From Pirellulales bacterium (GTDB taxonomy: Bacteria; Planctomycetota; Planctomycetia; Pirellulales; JANQPP01), in assembly GCA_028289405.1 (NCBI GenBank), contig JANQPP010000213.1, forward strand, positions 1 through 37,921: DNA of 37,921 nt, written 5' to 3'. The notes beneath the pieces are model-generated. The model did no database searches and was not told the DNA's origin. It was given only the letters and a program-made list of their open reading frames with translations. The translations under genes were made by a program, and so were the position numbers. This document shows, in pieces, positions 1 through 8,527 of this stretch. The stretch's first letter is position 1. The number at the start of each line of letters is the position of its first letter.

Positions 1-1757
1 CGATAGCGGGCCACGATGGTCTCATCCGCCAACTTCCCATTTTCCACACGGGCATCCGCCGGAGCCAGATAGGCATCGCTCTCTTGATCGGCACGCAGCC
101 AAACCACCTCATCGCTGACTTTGCCTTTGGTCACATTACGGTATGGCGTGATGAGAAAGCCATACTCATCCACGGCCGCATAGATGGCCAGACTGGAGAT
201 CAAACCGATGTTCGTGCCTTCCGGTGTTTCGATTGGGCAAATACGTCCGTAGTGCGAGATATGCACGTCCCGCACTTCGAAGCCGGCCCGTTTCCGGTTC
301 AGACCGCCAGGTCCCAATGCCGACAGCCGCCGCTCGTGCGTAAGCATGGATAGCGGATTCGTTTGATCCACGACTTGGGACAATTCACCGCGGCCGAAGA
401 AATACTCGATTGCCGCGGAGATGCTTTTGGGATTGATCAGGCTGCGGGGAGTCATATCCTCCACGTCCTTGAGACTCATCCGCTCCTGCACGGTGCGCCG
501 CAGCTTGAGGAAACCCTTGCGAAGTTCGTCACAGGCCAACTCATCAATGGTCCGTAGACGGCGGTTTCCCAGATGGTCGATGTCATCGACGTAGGCATCC
601 CCTTCACCGCCGTGCAGCGTGATGAGGTATCTGATCGCGCTGATCAAGTCCTCCGCCCGCAGCGTCATTTCTTCTTCGGGCACTTCCAGGCCGAGTTTGC
701 GGTTGATGCGAAAGCGGCCCACACGTCCCAAACGGTACCGATTGGTGTCGAAGAATTTTTCGTGGAATAAAGCGCGGGCTTTTTCCAACTGTGGAGGATT
801 TCCTGGCCGCAAACGCTGATAGATGCGGAGCAATGCTTCCTCGTGGCTGGCCGTGTTGTCCTCCGCCAAGCTGTTGAACAGCGTGGGAGTACGCGGCGCC
901 TCGACCACTTCCACCGATTCGAGCCCGGAAGTGCAAATCAACTCGGCGATATCCTTGGAGATGCGGTGGCCGCATTCGAGGATGATTTCACCCGCTTTTT
1001 CACTGTCGGCGGGATACACGATGTCGTCGGCGGCGACCTTGCCTTCCAGCTTGGAAACGCTCCGTCCATCCACGACCTTTTCCTTCGTGACCGGATAGAA
1101 GGCCTGGATCAGGTCTTTGTCCTGTCCGAACTTCGGATCCAACGCCCGCAATAGGGTCATGGCCGAAAACTTGCCGCTCTGGTCGATGCGGACGGAAAGG
1201 CTGTCCTTCTTCGTGACGTTGATTTCGATCCAGCTTCCACGTTCGGGAATAATGCGGCAGCTAAATAGCCGCCGATCCCCAGCCTCGATTTCGCTGACGA
1301 AGTCGACACCGGGGCTACGGTGGAGTTGGCTCACCACGACCCGCTCGGCACCGTTGATGATGAACTCTCCGCCGCCCAACATGATGGGAATATCACCGAG
1401 GTAGACCTCTTCCTCGATGGGCTGTTCTTTGTTCAGCCGCAGCCAAACACGGAAAGGCCGACCGTAGGTCAGCCGCAGTTGCCGACATTCTCTCGGTTCG
1501 TAACGCGGCTTCCCCAATTCGTAGCGTACATAATCCAGGCTCAACGACTTGTCATAGCTTTCGATCGGGAATATTTCCCGCAAAACGCTTTCCAGTCCTT
1601 GGTCCGCGCGTTTCTCCGACGAAATATCGTACTGGAGAAATTCTTCGTAGCTGCGGGTCTGAATGACAGTGAGATCAGGAATGGTTAGCTGTTCAGCTTT
1701 GCTCCCAAAATGACGGACTTCGGACGGTTCGAGACGTCGCTGTGCCGTTATTGCCAT
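1..1757 (-). CDS. rpoB: RNA polymerase beta subunit, N-terminal part (3' end outside window)
   Basis: Catalytic beta subunit of DNA-dependent RNA polymerase. The first 585 codons are present and the gene runs off the left edge. The ATG at 1757 follows a good ribosome binding site (GAGGAG, about 10 nt upstream), and the protein begins MAITAQRRLEP. The rifampicin-pocket segment is readable at about 285-450: DQTNPLSMLTHERRLSALG, then the conserved RAGFEVRDVH and CPIETPEG stretches. Compared with the E. coli pocket, the Asp, His, Arg and Ser positions most often mutated in resistance are kept. Phe514 is Val, and the Pro of EGPNIGL is Thr. It is last in this window in the secE-nusG-rplKAJL-rpoB order and is separated from rplL by 301 bp containing a hairpin. 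Identity is certain; only completeness is limited by the window edge. Confidence 0.98.
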   Translation of the reverse strand, partial: MAITAQRRLEPSEVRHFGSKAEQLTIPDLTVIQTRSYEEFLQYDISSEKRADQGLESVLREIFPIESYDKSLSLDYVRYELGKPRYEPRECRQLRLTYGRPFRVWLRLNKEQPIEEEVYLGDIPIMLGGGEFIINGAERVVVSQLHRSPGVDFVSEIEAGDRRLFSCRIIPERGSWIEINVTKKDSLSVRIDQSGKFSAMTLLRALDPKFGQDKDLIQAFYPVTKEKVVDGRSVSKLEGKVAADDIVYPADSEKAGEIILECGHRISKDIAELICTSGLESVEVVEAPRTPTLFNSLAEDNTASHEEALLRIYQRLRPGNPPQLEKARALFHEKFFDTNRYRLGRVGRFRINRKLGLEVPEEEMTLRAEDLISAIRYLITLHGGEGDAYVDDIDHLGNRRLRTIDELACDELRKGFLKLRRTVQERMSLKDVEDMTPRSLINPKSISAAIEYFFGRGELSQVVDQTNPLSMLTHERRLSALGPGGLNRKRAGFEVRDVHISHYGRICPIETPEGTNIGLISSLAIYAAVDEYGFLITPYRNVTKGKVSDEVVWLRADQESDAYLAPADARVENGKLADETIVARY

Positions 1758-2003
1758 GGATTAAGCTTCTCCTCTTTCACAGTGATTCAAACCCAACGGA
1801 CGAAACCCCAGCGTGAGCGGAACCGGAGCGTATCGCTGGCGAAGGCCTCGTAGGCGTGCCAATCGTGTCACAAGGCATTCCAAACGACAAGAAAAAATAG
1901 GGGCAAACGCCGAAGCAGACGGCAAGTCCGACCGGCGCGAGGAACTCGTCGAGGCCAATCCTGATGCCTCCACCAGAGACACTTCCTCCTCTGGTTGAAC
2001 AAT

Positions 2004-2039
2004 GGTTCGGAACCTCTTCGACCGAATTGGTCCCAAACC
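2004..2039 (-). promoter_or_regulatory. Stable hairpin in the rplL-rpoB spacer (candidate attenuator or RNA-processing site)
   Basis: On the minus-strand RNA, GGTTTGGGACC (2039-2029) pairs along its whole length with GGTTCCGAACC (2014-2004), giving 11 bp with two G-U pairs. The 14-nt loop contains a further TTCG/CGAA pairing. No U tract follows, so it is not a normal intrinsic terminator. In E. coli the equivalent spacer carries a partial attenuator and an RNase III site. A similar role here is an inference from position and structure. The rest of the 1758-2058 spacer shows no convincing gene. Confidence 0.55.
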
Positions 2040-2058
2040 ATGGGATCAAATCGATGCG

Positions 2059-2475
2059 TTATTTGATGGAGACCGTTCCGCCGGCCTCTTCCAGATCCTT
2101 CTTGAGTTTTTCCGCGTCTTCCTTGGAGATACCTTCCTTGACCTTGCTCGGAGTCCCTTCGACGAGTTCCTTGGCTTCCTTCAAGCCCAGGCTCGTGGCC
2201 GCGCGTACGACCTTGATCACATTGATTTTCTGGTCCCCAAAGCTCTCAAGTACGACATCGAATTCGGTTTGTTCTTCCGCCGCCGCCCCTCCGCCGCCAC
2301 CGTCGGCAGGAGCCGCCACGACCATGGCACCGCCGCCAGCGGCCGGCTTAATGCCATGCACTTCCTCCAAGTAGTCAGACAGTTCCTTGGCTTGCTTCAA
2401 AGTCAAGCCAACGATCTTTTCGCCTAACTCCTGAGTTTCGGACGAAAATTCCTGGGTTGCAGCATCGGTTGCCAT
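2059..2475 (-). CDS. rplL: 50S ribosomal protein L7/L12
   Basis: Ribosomal stalk protein that recruits and activates translation GTPases such as EF-Tu and EF-G. It has 138 residues, slightly longer than the usual 120-130. The N-terminal dimerisation helices (about residues 12-45, LTLKQAKELSDYLEEVHG) are followed by a Gly/Ala-rich hinge with a run of five Gly (about 46-67). The globular C-terminal domain follows, with the diagnostic EFDVVLESFGDQKINVIK and LGLKEAKELVEG segments. An AAAGGGA purine stretch precedes the ATG. It lies 104 bp downstream of rplJ in the same direction, as in most bacteria, where L10 and L7/L12 are made together for the stalk complex. Confidence 0.98.
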   Translation of the reverse strand: MATDAATQEFSSETQELGEKIVGLTLKQAKELSDYLEEVHGIKPAAGGGAMVVAAPADGGGGGAAAEEQTEFDVVLESFGDQKINVIKVVRAATSLGLKEAKELVEGTPSKVKEGISKEDAEKLKKDLEEAGGTVSIK

Positions 2476-2579
2476 GGGGCCATTTCCCTTTCTTTGATGT
2501 GAAATTCGCGGTTCGCGACCGCTGGATCTATGTTTTGTTGACCGTATCCGAGCGTAAAGCTGTCAGCCATCGCCCCAGA

Positions 2580-3110
2580 CTAGGTGGGTTCGTCTTCTTT
2601 TTTCGCGATTTGTTGGACTTGGCTGGCGACGCTGCCACCGGGGCCCAGTAATTGGCTCTGAAGAAGCGATCCGGGAGAAAGGATCTGCCCCAGGAGCAAA
2701 CTCAATTGCTCTTCTCGGGAGGGCCATTTACTGACTTCTTTGACCTTCTCGGCGGAAAGAGGCGCGCCGTCCATCACGCCGCCCCGCGTCTCGAATTCTT
2801 TGAAATCCTTGTCTTCATCAATGGCGATGACGTTCTTGGCGAGCGAAACGATATCTTCGCCACCCCAGACCACCGCGGTTGTTCCCTTGAGCCCTTCGAA
2901 AGCCGGAGCGAGCGCCGTGCCTTCAGTCGCACGCCTGGCGAGGCTATTCTTAACGACCATCAAGTCAATATTTTTTTCGCGAAGCCGCCGCCGCAAAGCC
3001 ACGGTGCGGTTCACGTCGAGACCGATGACGTCGACCAATAAAGCTTCTTCCGTGCCAGACAACCGCTCGCGCAGCTCATCCACAATCAGGTTTTTGACGT
3101 ATTTGCTCAT
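2580..3110 (-). CDS. rplJ: 50S ribosomal protein L10
   Basis: L10 anchors L7/L12 dimers to 23S rRNA. It is 176 aa, of normal length. The N-terminal rRNA-binding domain (MSKYVKNLIVDELRERLSG, then VVKNSLARRA at about 53-62) and the C-terminal helix that binds L12 are both recognisable, although the C terminus (SVASQVQQIAKKEDEPT) is charged and slightly extended. No strong Shine-Dalgarno sequence precedes the ATG (GAGAAGCGAAGCGTC). Weak initiation fits the translational autoregulation known for this operon elsewhere, but I see no clear L10-leader fold in the 101-bp gap to rplA. Confidence 0.97.
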   Translation of the reverse strand: MSKYVKNLIVDELRERLSGTEEALLVDVIGLDVNRTVALRRRLREKNIDLMVVKNSLARRATEGTALAPAFEGLKGTTAVVWGGEDIVSLAKNVIAIDEDKDFKEFETRGGVMDGAPLSAEKVKEVSKWPSREEQLSLLLGQILSPGSLLQSQLLGPGGSVASQVQQIAKKEDEPT

Positions 3111-3211
3111 GACGCTTCGCTTCTCAAAACATTGAAATCACAGCACCCAGGCCCGTACCCCATGAGCCTGAAGGCAGACAACTGCCGCCCAAGTCTCCCC
3201 ACAACCGTTCG

Positions 3212-3892
3212 TCACGCCGCGATTTGTATACCTGGACTCATGGTGGCGCTCACATGAACTCCCCGCACATAATGGCCTTTGATTGCCGCTGGCTTCAGCG
3301 ACTCCAAATGATCCAAAAATGCGCGAATATTTTCAGCCAACTTCTCGGCATCGAAGCTCAGTTTGCCCACTCGGGCATGGACATTGCCATCCTTATCATT
3401 CCGAAACTCCACTTTGCCCGCTTTATATTCTTTGACCGTCTTCGCGACTTCGGGAGTCACCGTACCAGCACGAGGAGACGGCATCAGGCCGCGCGGCCCC
3501 AAGACGCGTCCCAGGGGACCCACGATGCCCATCATATCAGGCGAGGCGATGCAGACATCGAAATCGGTCCAGCCGTCCTTGATTTTCGCCGCGAACTCTT
3601 CACCGCCCACGTAATCCGCTCCAGCTTCTTCCGCCTGCGAGACGAGATCTCCTTTGGCAAAGACGAGCACCCTTAACGTCTTACCGATCCCATGCGGCAG
3701 AACCACCGCGCCGCGAACAATTTGATCAGCCTGCTTCGGATCAATTCCTAGCCGTACCGCCAGTTCGACTGTTTGGTCGAATTTGGTCGTATTGAATTCC
3801 TTCAGGAATTGGACCGCTTCCAACACCGGCTGAGGCGTCAGATTCTTGGATTTGTTCAGCAGAGCTTCGAATCGTTTTGACGGTTTCCCCAT
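3212..3892 (-). CDS. rplA: 50S ribosomal protein L1
   Basis: L1 forms the mobile L1 stalk of the large subunit and acts in E-site tRNA release. In many bacteria it is also a translational repressor of its own operon. I start at the ATG at 3892, giving 226 aa beginning MGKPSKRFEALLNKSKN, which matches the family N terminus. The reading frame stays open 34 codons further upstream, but that stretch has no L1-like sequence. Family landmarks are the TTKFDQTVELAVRLGIDPK region, the PHGIGK loop, the DMMGIVGPLGRVLGPRGLMP signature, and the RNDKDGNVHARVGK and GHYVRGVHVSATMSPG segments. It sits between rplK and rplJ. Confidence 0.96.
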   Translation of the reverse strand: MGKPSKRFEALLNKSKNLTPQPVLEAVQFLKEFNTTKFDQTVELAVRLGIDPKQADQIVRGAVVLPHGIGKTLRVLVFAKGDLVSQAEEAGADYVGGEEFAAKIKDGWTDFDVCIASPDMMGIVGPLGRVLGPRGLMPSPRAGTVTPEVAKTVKEYKAGKVEFRNDKDGNVHARVGKLSFDAEKLAENIRAFLDHLESLKPAAIKGHYVRGVHVSATMSPGIQIAA

Positions 3893-4023
3893 GATATGCT
3901 CGCGTTCCACACGATCGACTATGAAATCTTGAATTCTGGCTTCTATCTGAATCGAGCCGCTGCTGGATCGTCTCGCGGTTCGACACGTCGGCAAAAGCGC
4001 CGCATAAAAACTGCCCCGAACAC

Positions 4024-4452
4024 CTAATCTTCCGTTACATTCAAGCCCATGCTGCGGGCCGTGCCTTCGATCATGCGGGTCGCATGCTCCACATCTCGTG
4101 CATTCAGATCCGCCATCTTCGTATTCACGATCTGTTCAATTTGGCTTTTCGTGACCTGCCCGACCTTTTCCTTGTTGGGCACGCCCGAACCTTTGGCGAT
4201 GCTGGCTGCCTGCTTCAAGAGCGCGGCTGCGGGCGGGCTTTTGGTGACAAAATCAAAGCTGCGGTCGTTGTAGACATTGACCACGACCGGGATCGGCATC
4301 CCGTTGGCGTCTTTCGTCCGGTCATTAAATTGCTGAACGAACTGCCCTAGGTTAATGCCGAATTTACCCAAACTCGTCCCGACCGGAGGCGCGGGAGTTG
4401 CCTGCCCTCCGGGCACTTGAAATTTGGCCGTGCCCACCAATTGTTTGGCCAT
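4024..4452 (-). CDS. rplK: 50S ribosomal protein L11
   Basis: L11 belongs to the GTPase-associated centre and binds the 23S rRNA region targeted by thiostrepton. It is 142 aa, exactly the usual length. The N-terminal domain has the proline-rich PGGQATPAPPVGTSLGKFGIN motif region. The C-terminal rRNA-binding domain has TKSPPAAALLKQAA and ends with the MGLNVTED tail typical of the family. The gene follows nusG by 105 bp and precedes rplA, the near-universal order. Confidence 0.98.
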   Translation of the reverse strand: MAKQLVGTAKFQVPGGQATPAPPVGTSLGKFGINLGQFVQQFNDRTKDANGMPIPVVVNVYNDRSFDFVTKSPPAAALLKQAASIAKGSGVPNKEKVGQVTKSQIEQIVNTKMADLNARDVEHATRMIEGTARSMGLNVTED

Positions 4453-4557
4453 ACGTCTTCAGCTTTCCGTTGATCCGCTAAATTTTGATTTCGATGAATC
4501 TCTGCTTCAGGCCCCGGAGATTAAACCCAGATGGCGGGACGCACGTTTCCGCCGGGG

Positions 4558-5355
4558 CTAAATTGATTCCACTTGCCAATATTCGAGTTCTACGGGAGTC
4601 GATCTCCCGAAGATGTTGATCATGATCGTCACGCGGCCATTCGATTCATCGATGGCTTCGACTTCTCCCTCGAAGTTGTCGAAGGTGCCTTCATTGATTT
4701 TTACACGGTCGCCGGGACGAAACGCGATTTTGAGTTTCGGCGCTTCATCCGGCTTCTCTTCCTGGGTAGAAACGATCCTCTGTACTTCGTGCGGCAACAT
4801 CGGCGTGGGCTTCCCGCCGGCACCAGTGAAATCGCCGATTCCGGGCGTCTCCCGCACGAGGAACCATGTGTCATCATTCAGGCACATATGTACCACGATG
4901 TAGCCGGGATACAGCTTACGCTTGACAACCCGCTTGCGCCCTCCCTTGAATTCCGTCACCTTCTCGATTGGGACGATGATCTCGCCGAAATAATCATCGA
5001 GTCCAGCGACAGCGATCCGACGCAACAGCCCCTGCTTGATCGACTCCTCACGGTTGCTTTGCACCTTGAGAATATACCAATCCTTCTTTTCCTCTTCGCT
5101 CTCTGGTTCGGTTGGATTCTGGATGGCCGCTTCGCCGCCGGTGCCTTCGGCGTTCGAACTTTCGGTTTCTTCAACGCCAGAGGAGTCATCCATCGAATTC
5201 AAAGCTTGCTCCACATCGAGCGATTCCTCGGATTGCGGATTGTCCGTGCTCTCCTCGCGCGGACTCGGTGCATCCTCCACCGGCCCTTCGCCGGACACGG
5301 AAGGCACGGTCGGATCGGGCGAGTTGTGCGGATTGGCGGGAAAGGATTCAGCCAC
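4558..5355 (-). CDS. nusG: Transcription elongation/antitermination factor NusG with long acidic N-terminal extension
   Basis: NusG binds the RNA polymerase clamp, tunes pausing, and links polymerase to Rho or the ribosome. The 265-aa protein is much longer than the usual 175-185 aa. Residues 1 to about 88 are an acidic, Ser/Glu/Pro-rich, probably disordered extension. The NGN domain starts at about 89 (DWYILKVQSNREESIKQG), with the KLYPGYIVV and VRETPGIGDFTG motifs. A KOW domain follows at about 210-240 (FRPGDRVKINEGTFDNFEGEV). No later ATG lies near the NGN boundary, so the extension is part of the reading frame. The protein is flanked by secE and rplK in the canonical order. Confidence 0.96.
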   Translation of the reverse strand: MAESFPANPHNSPDPTVPSVSGEGPVEDAPSPREESTDNPQSEESLDVEQALNSMDDSSGVEETESSNAEGTGGEAAIQNPTEPESEEEKKDWYILKVQSNREESIKQGLLRRIAVAGLDDYFGEIIVPIEKVTEFKGGRKRVVKRKLYPGYIVVHMCLNDDTWFLVRETPGIGDFTGAGGKPTPMLPHEVQRIVSTQEEKPDEAPKLKIAFRPGDRVKINEGTFDNFEGEVEAIDESNGRVTIMINIFGRSTPVELEYWQVESI

Positions 5356-5479
5356 AGTTCACGCGCGAAAAGTGAGTAAGCCTAGGGAGTTCCGAAACCG
5401 ATCAATTCATTCCACCATCAACCGCGAGCAGCACGCAATACCTGCAAACCCTTTGTGTACACAGGGGTCGTGGGACACA

Positions 5480-5917
5480 TCAAGCATGCACGCCGAGCCA
5501 ACGGAAAAACGCACTCCAGATGGTGTCATAGAGAAAAAGGATAAACGCCAAGCTGAAAATTGTCATCATCACCACGATCGAAGCTCGAATCAATTCCGAG
5601 GACGAGGGCCATGAAACCTTGTTCATTTCGGCCTCGACCGCGATGAGGAAATCCGCGAATCGGGGAAGATTTACCACTCGGAAGGCGATCCAAATCCCCA
5701 CGAACGCCAAGCCTAATGCCAATGCATAGCGGACACCCGTGGAAAGCTGAATCATGAAGGTCATTTGCAGCAATCGCCACACACCGATCAGGATCGCGCT
5801 CGCCAAGGCGGCGAATGTGACCTGTCGGGCAATGCGCCCCTGGCTGCGTTTATAGACCTGAAACTGAAACAGGTCGGCTACCAAGGATCGCGTCGCCGTT
5901 GTTTTTTGCCGCTCCAT
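5480..5917 (-). CDS. secE: Preprotein translocase subunit SecE (multi-span, extended form)
   Basis: SecE is the clamp subunit of the SecYEG protein-conducting channel in the inner membrane. The protein has 145 aa with about three membrane spans: residues around 33-55, around 62-82, and the conserved C-terminal one around 110-135. The SecE core signature is clear (AEMNKVSWPSSSELIRAS, followed by the hydrophobic helix). Most bacteria have a single-span SecE of about 60-65 aa; the additional N-terminal spans resemble the longer E. coli form (127 aa). It lies upstream of nusG and downstream of tRNA-Trp. Confidence 0.95.
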   Translation of the reverse strand: MERQKTTATRSLVADLFQFQVYKRSQGRIARQVTFAALASAILIGVWRLLQMTFMIQLSTGVRYALALGLAFVGIWIAFRVVNLPRFADFLIAVEAEMNKVSWPSSSELIRASIVVMMTIFSLAFILFLYDTIWSAFFRWLGVHA

Positions 5918-6012
5918 GCGCTACTACTCCTCCAGCCGGCGAAAAACCCGCGCTCGGCCACTCAAACCACGGATTTCACCAGCCCCAGAGGAACACCATT
6001 TCATGCTCAAAG

Positions 6013-6085
6013 CAGGGGCGGCGGGAATCGAACTCGCAACCTCTGGTTTTGGAGACCAGCGCTCTGCCAATTGAGCTACACCCCT
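6013..6085 (-). tRNA. tRNA-Trp (anticodon CCA)
   Basis: A 73-nt cloverleaf. The acceptor AGGGGTG pairs with CGCCCCT with one G-U pair and discriminator G. The D arm starts GCTC, and the anticodon arm CTGGT-CTCCAAA-ACCAG gives anticodon CCA. The T arm contains GTTCGATTC. No 3' CCA is encoded. It lies between tuf and secE, a placement seen in many bacteria. Confidence 0.97.
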
Positions 6086-6210
6086 AAGAAGCCGGCGAAT
6101 ACCCGCTCCCCTTCACCTTCTAATAAACTAAACCAGCAGCGTCGCGAATCAAAGACGCAATTCCCCCCGGGGACGCAACAGCCCCATGGCGTGACACGCC
6201 ACTCGCCGCT

Positions 6211-7410
6211 CTACTCGGTTATCTTGGTGACCACGCCGGAACCGACCGTGCGACCACCCTCGCGAATGGCGAACCGCACACCATCATCCAGAGCGATTGG
6301 CGAAATCAACTCCACCGTGATCCGTGCATTGTCCCCGGGCATGCACATTTCCGCTCCATCCAACAGGTTCGCCGAGCCCGTGACGTCCGTGGTCCGGAAG
6401 TAAAACTGAGGGCGATACCCGCTAAAAAATGGGGTGTGCCGGCCACCCTCTTCCTTCGAAAGGACGTAAACCTCGGCCTCGAATTTGCGATGAGGCGTAA
6501 TCGAACCCGGCTTGGCCAAAACTTGCCCCCGTTCAATATCGTCGCGCTTGACACCCCGCAGCAGGCAACCGACGTTATCTCCGGCCTGCCCCTCGTCGAG
6601 AGTTTTGTTGAACATCTCCACGCCGGTGCAAGTGGTCTTCCGGGACTCTTCCGTAAGCCCGACGATCTCGACCTCTTCACCCACACGAACGATACCCCGC
6701 TCGACTCGGCCAGTGGCCACGGTTCCGCGGCCTTCAATCGAAAACACGTCCTCGATCGCCATCAAAAATGGCTTGTCGACATCGCGTTCCGGTTGGGGAA
6801 TATACTCATCAATGGCATTCATCAGATCCGTAATGCACTTGGAGGCCTCGGGATCGTCCGGCTTGTCGTATGCCGCCTTGGCCGCTCCACGCACGATCGG
6901 AATGTCGTCTCCAGGGAAACCATAGTGGGACAAGAGTTCCCGCAGCTCCATTTCCACGAGCTCGAGCAATTCCTCGTCGTCCACCAGGTCGCATTTATTC
7001 AGAAAGACGACCAAAGACGGCACACCCACCTGCCGAGCCAGCAAGATATGCTCGCGGGTTTGCGGCATGGGGCCATCCGCAGCCGAGACAACGAGAATCG
7101 CGCCGTCCATCTGAGCCGCGCCAGTGATCATGTTCTTCACGAAGTCCGCGTGGCCGGGGCAGTCAATGTGGGCGTAGTGCCGCTTTTCCGACTCGTATTC
7201 CACGTGACTGACCGCGATGGTCACGGTTTTCGTCTCGTCACGGACGGTTCCACCCTTGGCGATATCCGCGTACGATTTGAAATTCGCCAAACCCTTCGCG
7301 GCCTGTACGGAAAGGATTGCTCCGGTCAACGTCGTTTTGCCGTGATCGATATGACCAATCGTGCCGACATTGCAGTGCGGCTTTGTTCGCTCGAAAGTAT
7401 CCTTCGCCAT
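6211..7410 (-). CDS. tuf: Translation elongation factor EF-Tu
   Basis: A GTPase that delivers aminoacyl-tRNA to the ribosomal A site. It is 399 aa, the normal length. G1 is GHIDHGKTTL (about 18-27), G3 is DCPGHADFVKNM (about 81-92) and G4 is NKCDLVD (about 136-142). The switch I region ends in RDETKTVTIAVSHVEYE; most EF-Tu proteins read RGITI(N)ts here, so this stretch is somewhat divergent. The barrel domains 2 and 3 follow (EDVFSIEGRGTVATGRVERG; GYRPQFYFRTTDVTG). The start ATG has an AGGAG site 6 nt upstream. It is preceded by four tRNA genes and followed by tRNA-Trp and secE. Confidence 0.98.
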   Translation of the reverse strand: MAKDTFERTKPHCNVGTIGHIDHGKTTLTGAILSVQAAKGLANFKSYADIAKGGTVRDETKTVTIAVSHVEYESEKRHYAHIDCPGHADFVKNMITGAAQMDGAILVVSAADGPMPQTREHILLARQVGVPSLVVFLNKCDLVDDEELLELVEMELRELLSHYGFPGDDIPIVRGAAKAAYDKPDDPEASKCITDLMNAIDEYIPQPERDVDKPFLMAIEDVFSIEGRGTVATGRVERGIVRVGEEVEIVGLTEESRKTTCTGVEMFNKTLDEGQAGDNVGCLLRGVKRDDIERGQVLAKPGSITPHRKFEAEVYVLSKEEGGRHTPFFSGYRPQFYFRTTDVTGSANLLDGAEMCMPGDNARITVELISPIALDDGVRFAIREGGRTVGSGVVTKITE

Positions 7411-7545
7411 CCTTACTCCTCACTCTGGGCACGCAAACAGGAATTTCACCAAATAAGTTTTCACCAAAACACGATGCTTTGGGCATTTGAGATTGGATTA
7501 CTTGTCCGCCCCAATCTTACCCGGACGATTGCACCGCGTAAAACG

Positions 7546-7618
<73 letters not shown>

Positions 7619-7675
7619 CAAGCCAAAGGTCCAATCGGGACGATCTCTCCACTTCCACATCCTTAGCACCATCAA

Positions 7676-7746
7676 AGCGGGTGAAGGGAATCGAACCCTC
7701 GTCAATAGCTTGGAAGGCTATGGCTCTACCATTGAGCTACACCCGC
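7676..7746 (-). tRNA. tRNA-Gly (anticodon TCC)
   Basis: 71 nt. The acceptor GCGGGTG/CACCCGC is perfect. The anticodon loop CTTCCAA gives TCC, and the T arm is GAGGGTTCGATTCCCTT. No CCA is encoded. It is third in the tRNA cluster, in the position of E. coli glyT. Confidence 0.97.
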
Positions 7747-7960
7747 GACACGCGTGCGAGGACAGTGGCCCTCGCAAGGCGATCACAGAACACGCAAATT
7801 GACACCTTCCAACGCGTGAAGTCAAACCCCACGCAAGCCAACCCTACTTTTTTACTTGGATACAAAACGCGATTTGGCGAGAACCTTCAACCTGCCACAC
7901 CGCAGTGACTTAAGCAACTTGTCATTCACACAAAGTCAATCGCACCGAGGGGCATATAAG

Positions 7961-8042
7961 TGGGGGGTGCAGGATTCGAACCTGCGAAGGCAGTGCCATC
8001 AGATTTACAGTCTGACCCCTTTGACCGCTCGGGAAACCCCCC
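7961..8042 (-). tRNA. tRNA-Tyr (anticodon GTA)
   Basis: An 82-nt class II tRNA. The acceptor GGGGGGT pairs with ACCCCCC, with discriminator A. The anticodon arm TCAGA-CTGTAAA-TCTGA gives GTA. A long variable arm follows, and the T arm is GCAGGTTCGAATCCTGC. It is second in the cluster, in the position of E. coli tyrU. Confidence 0.97.
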
Positions 8043-8135
8043 GGGTCTACCCCGACTCCGGACGTTTCGGAAAACATCCGTTACCTGGAAATGTTACTCC
8101 CGGCCTTTTTTCGTGGCCAACCGCCAACATTTACC

Positions 8136-8208
8136 AGCTAGCGGTGGGACTCGAACCCACAACCTGCTGATTACAAATCAGCTGCTCTGCCAATTGAGCT
8201 ACGCTAGC
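8136..8208 (-). tRNA. tRNA-Thr (anticodon TGT)
   Basis: 73 nt. The acceptor GCTAGCG/CGCTAGC is perfect. The anticodon arm GCTGA-TTTGTAA-TCAGC gives TGT, and the T arm is GTGGGTTCGAGTCCCAC. No CCA is encoded. It is the first gene of the tRNA-tuf transcription unit, directly behind a promoter. Confidence 0.97.
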
Positions 8209-8233
8209 AGTGGGTCCCATACGAAAACTACCA

Positions 8234-8261
8234 AATATAAGAAGCGGGTAAAAATCCGCAA
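8234..8261 (-). promoter_or_regulatory. Sigma-70-type promoter of the tRNA-tuf unit
   Basis: On the minus strand, TTGCGG (-35, 8261-8256) and TATATT (-10, 8239-8234, 5/6 to consensus) are separated by 16 nt. The first tRNA starts 26 nt after the -10 box. The sequence upstream to the sigma-gene terminator at 8428 holds no gene that I can support. The same -35 hexamer and 16-nt spacing occur before tRNA-Ser at 33544-33571. Confidence 0.6.
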
Positions 8262-8427
8262 GGTGACTTGCCGAATTTTTTCCTTTTGCATCGCCGTGCC
8301 AGCCGTTCAGTACTCCCCGCTCTGCCTGTTTTGTAGCCATGGGGATCGCGCAAAGACGCGCCTCCGAAGATGGACACAGCCTATCTGCCGCCGGTTCAAG
8401 GCTGCCAAATGCGGCGGTGGTCGATAT

Positions 8428-8491
8428 CAAAAAAATTCCCCGCTTTCCCGAGAGCGGATACAAGCCGTGATCGGGATAGAAGCGGGGAATT
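8428..8491 (-). terminator. Rho-independent terminator of the sigma-factor gene
   Basis: On the minus strand, AATTCCCCGCTT (8491-8480) pairs perfectly over 12 bp with AAGCGGGGAATT (8445-8434), and a T run follows at 8435-8429. The 34-nt loop has a secondary TCCCGA/TCGGGA pairing. It begins 36 bp after the stop codon of the sigma gene and insulates it from the tRNA promoter. Confidence 0.88.
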
Positions 8492-8527
8492 GTATTCACA
8501 AGGTTCGGAAGCCAGTTCTTTACCGAA

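Noticed and set aside
4573..5379. 268-codon open frame antisense to nusG
   Set aside because: Mirrors NusG codons; the nusG strand has clear NGN and KOW domains.
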